Assembly: GCA_003602665.1 (NCBI GenBank)
Contig: QQSG01000034.1
Coordinates: forward strand, 1 to 17,848
Reading direction: 5' to 3'
DNA length: 17,848 nucleotides
From: Candidatus Poseidoniales archaeon
Lineage (GTDB): Archaea > Thermoplasmatota > Poseidoniia > Poseidoniales > Poseidoniaceae
Both the position numbers and the translations under genes were made by a program. This document shows, in pieces, positions 15,156 through 17,848 of this stretch. The notes under the pieces are model-generated. The model was given only the letters and a program-made list of their open reading frames with translations, did no database searches and was not told the origin of the DNA. The stretch's first letter is position 1. Each line of letters begins with the position of its first letter.

Positions 15156-15899
15156 ATGTCCCAGACCATGAAGATACCATTGTTCGTTTTACCTGCTGGA
15201 ATCTTTCCAACTGTCGAAGAACCACTTCGTGTGTTTGAACCCCGTTACAAGCAAATGCTCGATGATTGTGTCCTAGACGAAAAGCCATTCGGGTACATCA
15301 CACATTCAAGCGACGTTTCAGATGTAGATGGTTGGACACAACCAGGAGCATACGGCGTTCTGTGTGATGTAAAAAACGTGGAAGAACAGGGGACAAATCT
15401 CCTATTTACTGCAAACGGGACCTCTCGATTCGAGATTATCGATGTGGTGCAAGCCGCTTTGCCATCCATGCCATTTGGTGACATTTTTCCAACAGTTGAT
15501 GAGCTTGTTGAACAATATCACGAAACAAGCCCTGATGGTAAATTATACCTTCAAGCAAACGTAAGAATCGTTGAAGAAATAAAAGGTGAGATCAGTGCTG
15601 AAGATTGGTCTGAATTCCTACATTCATGGGCTCAGCACATCGTCGATGTGAATTCGATTTTAAGAAATGATGGACTCAACATTGAAGATATGCTTTTGCT
15701 TCTCGAGGAAGAATTCCTTCCATATGATTCACCCTCTTTGTGGCAAGTAGCCCATGCAGTGCTCGATGACGACACATACCGTCAACAGGCACTTCGTTCC
15801 TCAGATTGTGATGAAGTGTTTGAGATTATTCGCAACTCATTGAAGATGAAAAACGCCCAACTAAACTTCATTCGAACACTTAGCGACCAAGAAGACTGA
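15156..15899 (+). CDS. Stand-alone Lon substrate-binding-domain protein
   Basis: A 247-residue protein opening with the pattern of the Lon protease N-terminal (LonSB, La) domain: PLFVLPAGIFPTVEEPLRVFEPRY with the Arg-x-Phe-Glu-x-Arg-Tyr signature (RVFEPRYKQML), then short strands (FGYITHS, YGVLCDVKNVE, GTSRFEIIDV) typical of that beta-barrel. The C-terminal half is helical and acidic (LLLLEEEFLP). It has no AAA+ ATPase and no Ser-Lys protease dyad, so it is not Lon itself. Such stand-alone proteins are widespread and their role is unclear; binding of unfolded or regulatory substrates is suggested by the domain. A second ATG at 15168 (MKIPLF) is an equally good start. It lies 40 bases after moaA and ends flush against the convergent pilin-like gene. 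Confidence 0.8.
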   Translation: MSQTMKIPLFVLPAGIFPTVEEPLRVFEPRYKQMLDDCVLDEKPFGYITHSSDVSDVDGWTQPGAYGVLCDVKNVEEQGTNLLFTANGTSRFEIIDVVQAALPSMPFGDIFPTVDELVEQYHETSPDGKLYLQANVRIVEEIKGEISAEDWSEFLHSWAQHIVDVNSILRNDGLNIEDMLLLLEEEFLPYDSPSLWQVAHAVLDDDTYRQQALRSSDCDEVFEIIRNSLKMKNAQLNFIRTLSDQED

Positions 15900-16391
15900 T
15901 CAAGATTGCATTGGTGGTAAATCAATGCGAACCAACACATACTGTAACTGTTGATCGAGGAGTGTGAAGCCCCAATCGCCCACATCTGTACCTATCTCTC
16001 TTGAATTAATCACAAAGTAATCACCCGCTGATATTGAATAACTCGCATCGCGGTCATGGAATGAGACGTTTGAACCTATGACTGAATACACATCTGCATC
16101 ATCGACATAACCTGTGAATTCCGTTCCATTTGCATTGTTTTGCTCTGATAGACTAAATGAAATTCGACTAGGGTCAAGTGTTTGATCAAGTGTTGTGATT
16201 CTGATAACATGGTACCCATTATCGAGAGATCGAACACTCACAGTCATTTGTGGTGGCGCCTTTTCACCCGTTTCAAGAGCACCCTGCATAAGGACGAAAA
16301 CCATCCCGGAAAGCATGACAGTTATGGCAAGAAGAAGTACAGTGGCGATGACGGGGCTCACGGCCTCTTCATCACTGCATAGGTTCGCCAT
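15900..16391 (-). CDS. Archaeal type IV pilin-like protein
   Basis: A 163-residue protein with an archaeal pilin/archaellin-type N-terminus: a short charged leader (MANLCSDEEA), then VSPVIATVLLLAITVMLSGM and more hydrophobic residues to about 37. This AVSPVIATVLLLAITV block is the signature of the haloarchaeal-type pilin N-terminal family. A class III signal would be cut by a PibD-type peptidase, probably just before VSPV. The remainder, about 125 residues, is beta-rich with Asn, Asp, Ser and Thr, suited to an exposed pilin head. It has no archaellum or pilus assembly genes beside it here, so it may be a lone minor pilin, adhesin or secreted membrane-anchored protein. It ends without spacing against the Lon-domain gene. 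Confidence 0.8.
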   Translation of the reverse strand: MANLCSDEEAVSPVIATVLLLAITVMLSGMVFVLMQGALETGEKAPPQMTVSVRSLDNGYHVIRITTLDQTLDPSRISFSLSEQNNANGTEFTGYVDDADVYSVIGSNVSFHDRDASYSISAGDYFVINSREIGTDVGDWGFTLLDQQLQYVLVRIDLPPMQS

Positions 16392-16451
16392 GACCTTTGC
16401 AGATGCTGATAAGACTTGAACGCACCGATGAATACTGATACAATATGTGGC

Positions 16452-17588
16452 TTATAGGACCCAAAGTGGTTTATCGCATTCCATTGCACGCTTGATTCCA
16501 CCAATCGGGCCTAATATTCGAAGTAACACTTCAGTAATGAAATCACTTTGGAACATCAAGTAACCCATGTTCTTTGAGCGTAATGAGTTTTTCAAAGCAC
16601 GGCCGAAGCAAGCTTCGACACGGTCTTGATAGGATGTCAATGGTGTTTGATGTTGCTTAAACTCAAGATATGCTTCTGCGGCGAAACAACCTGAAATCAT
16701 GGCTTGTGAGATTCCTCCTCCATTCGAGGGCATGACTAAACCAGCTGCGTCTCCTATCGCGATTACATTTTGATCGACCATTGTTTTTACAGGTCCACCC
16801 ATTGGTATCCATCCGCCTCCGAATGAAAGAATCTCAAGGTTGAGATCGTCACAGAATTTTTTCAGATGTTCCTTTATCGAACCTTTCAGAGCACCAGCCC
16901 GTACTCCCAATCCTACGTTCGCAGTATCAGGTCCTTTGGGGATAATCCAAGCATAACCTTTTGGCGCAACGCTTCCAAGAAACACATCGAATGTTTCAGG
17001 TACCTTTCCACGTACTTGGGCATACGCAGTAGGGACTTGGTCATCTGGCCGATATGCCTTATTTTTTCCATGTAAGAAGCGAGAGACATGAGCCAGTGAA
17101 CCACTTCCATCTATGAGAAGATCGCAAGTGTATCGGGAATTTTCAGTTACGATAAGAAGAGAATTAGATTTGCTTCTACGCTTGATATTCAAAACAGGTT
17201 CTGACATTCGAATTTCAGCACCGGCAGAAACCGCCTTTTCCGCAAGATAACCATCAAATTGTAGACGATGGCCTGCAAAGGCATCCAGGTCAAAATGATA
17301 CGCCTTCCCACTTGGAAGAAAAACGCGCATGTGATCGAGACGATGGAGTTGAATTCGATCTGGGAAATCAAAGGAGTCTTTGAGCCACTGATGATCATCC
17401 AAGCCAGAAAAGGTACCAACAACTTCACCCCAATTTGGAATACACTCGCCACATTGAGCAGGGTTTCCTATGATCTCTCTTCTCTCAAGAATCAGCACAT
17501 CAATACCGTCTTCTGCTAGGCGCTGAGCACATGTAGTTCCTGCTGGTCCAGCCCCTACAATGATAACTTCACGGTGTTCCACATCCAT
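16452..17588 (-). CDS. Geranylgeranyl reductase family FAD-dependent oxidoreductase
   Basis: A 378-residue flavoprotein of the family that saturates isoprenoid chains, in archaea mainly those of digeranylgeranylglycerophospholipids, the ether membrane lipids. The N-terminal FAD-binding fold is VGAGPAGTTCAQRLAEDG (11-28) with a following acidic strand end (VLILERRE). Next come the CGE motif (46-48, AQCGECIPNW), the substrate-side pattern YAWIIPKG (212-219) and the second FAD motif GDAAGLVMPSNGGGI (279-293). These are the expected landmarks. The exact substrate is not visible; a related role in quinone or other isoprenoid reduction cannot be excluded. The AAGGTGAT ribosome site (17592-17599) overlaps the stop of the upstream small gene and sits three bases from the ATG. 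Confidence 0.92.
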   Translation of the reverse strand: MDVEHREVIIVGAGPAGTTCAQRLAEDGIDVLILERREIIGNPAQCGECIPNWGEVVGTFSGLDDHQWLKDSFDFPDRIQLHRLDHMRVFLPSGKAYHFDLDAFAGHRLQFDGYLAEKAVSAGAEIRMSEPVLNIKRRSKSNSLLIVTENSRYTCDLLIDGSGSLAHVSRFLHGKNKAYRPDDQVPTAYAQVRGKVPETFDVFLGSVAPKGYAWIIPKGPDTANVGLGVRAGALKGSIKEHLKKFCDDLNLEILSFGGGWIPMGGPVKTMVDQNVIAIGDAAGLVMPSNGGGISQAMISGCFAAEAYLEFKQHQTPLTSYQDRVEACFGRALKNSLRSKNMGYLMFQSDFITEVLLRILGPIGGIKRAMECDKPLWVL

Positions 17589-17591
17589 GAA

Positions 17592-17599
17592 ATCACCTT
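17592..17599 (-). promoter_or_regulatory. Ribosome binding site of the geranylgeranyl-reductase-family gene
   Basis: AAGGTGAT on the minus strand ends three bases before the ATG at 17588 and includes the final bases of the upstream stop codon. This suggests translational coupling of the two genes. Confidence 0.65.
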
Positions 17600-17848
17600 A
17601 CATGTGTCGCTGATGGACATGGTCGACAATTCGCATAAGAAGGGATTTAGAAAGCGAGTCTGGGAATCTTTGGAGTTCAAGGGTTGCCCGTTCAAGATGT
17701 GTTCTCATCAGAAGTTGTGAATAACTAAGCGAGTCTGAGGTTTCGAGTAGACCCATAAGTTCGTCCCAGTTCTTATCGGTAAACTGCTGGAGAATGGCAG
17801 AGAGTTTCTTTCTTTTTTCTCCATGTAAGAGCGTCAAAGCGTGAATCA
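17598..17848 (-). CDS. Small helical protein, function unknown (5' end outside window)
   Basis: The minus-strand frame is open from the window edge to the TAA at 17598-17600, about 83 residues. The only early start candidate inside is a TTG at 17837, so the gene most likely begins beyond the window. The visible part is predicted to be wholly helical, with charged and leucine-rich stretches (GEKRKKLSAILQQF, DELMGLLET) and a basic-aromatic tail ending in VDHVHQRHM. I see no known motif. It ends nine bases before the geranylgeranyl reductase homologue and is probably in its operon. Confidence 0.6.
   Translation of the reverse strand, partial: IHALTLLHGEKRKKLSAILQQFTDKNWDELMGLLETSDSLSYSQLLMRTHLERATLELQRFPDSLSKSLLMRIVDHVHQRHM

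Noticed and set aside
17835..17837. TTG as start of the small gene at the right edge
   Set aside because: The frame stays open to the window edge, so the gene more likely starts outside.
1..17848. Insertion sequences, integrases or attachment sites, also next to tRNA-Ser
   Set aside because: No transposase or integrase gene, no terminal inverted repeats and no repeated copy of the tRNA 3' end were seen.

Overview
The window looks like a piece of an archaeal chromosome, most likely from a planktonic Thermoplasmatota lineage such as Marine Group II (Poseidoniales). This is inferred from gene content, not from a search. Archaeal markers are ribosomal protein L10e, the ribosome-recycling ATPase ABCE1/Rli1, a SAMP-like ubiquitin-fold protein ending in Gly-Gly, an archaeal-type pilin N-terminus and a geranylgeranyl-reductase-family flavoprotein. 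A complete bacterial-type MutS-MutL pair sits among them, which fits a mesophilic archaeon that acquired mismatch repair. Genes are tightly packed: no gap exceeds about 150 bases and several neighbours touch or overlap.

Layout. Positions 1-261 hold the 3' end of an unidentified gene, followed by a minus-strand tRNA-Ser(CGA) at 262-347 and, divergently, a 66-residue SAMP/MoaD-like protein (402-602). From 599 to 6682 the minus strand carries, in transcription order, L10e, ABCE1 and two adjacent paralogous nucleases of the RecB/Cas4 PD-(D/E)XK type. Each nuclease has cysteines for a Fe-S cluster and a C-terminal region that looks like two OB folds. On the plus strand follow a two-membrane-segment protein with a large acidic ectodomain (6818-8050), mutS (8127-10760) and mutL (10765-12735). 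MutL keeps the endonuclease motif. aroA (EPSP synthase) runs back towards mutL and overlaps it by 45 bases. Divergent from aroA are moaA and a stand-alone Lon-substrate-binding-domain protein. The right end is minus strand: a pilin-like protein, the geranylgeranyl reductase homologue and the 3' part of a small helical protein that runs off the window.

How the genes may work together. mutS-mutL is a translationally coupled repair operon. L10e and ABCE1 both serve the ribosome, and the nuclease pair may be cotranscribed with them. moaA (molybdopterin synthesis) and aroA (aromatic amino acids) share a short divergent control region.

The most interesting points are the tandem Fe-S nuclease/OB pair, whose two members are colinear at the N-terminus but differ in cysteine spacing, and an uninterrupted run of eight G inside the ATPase motif of mutL. 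A one-base slip in that run in either direction would meet a stop codon within about 10 codons.
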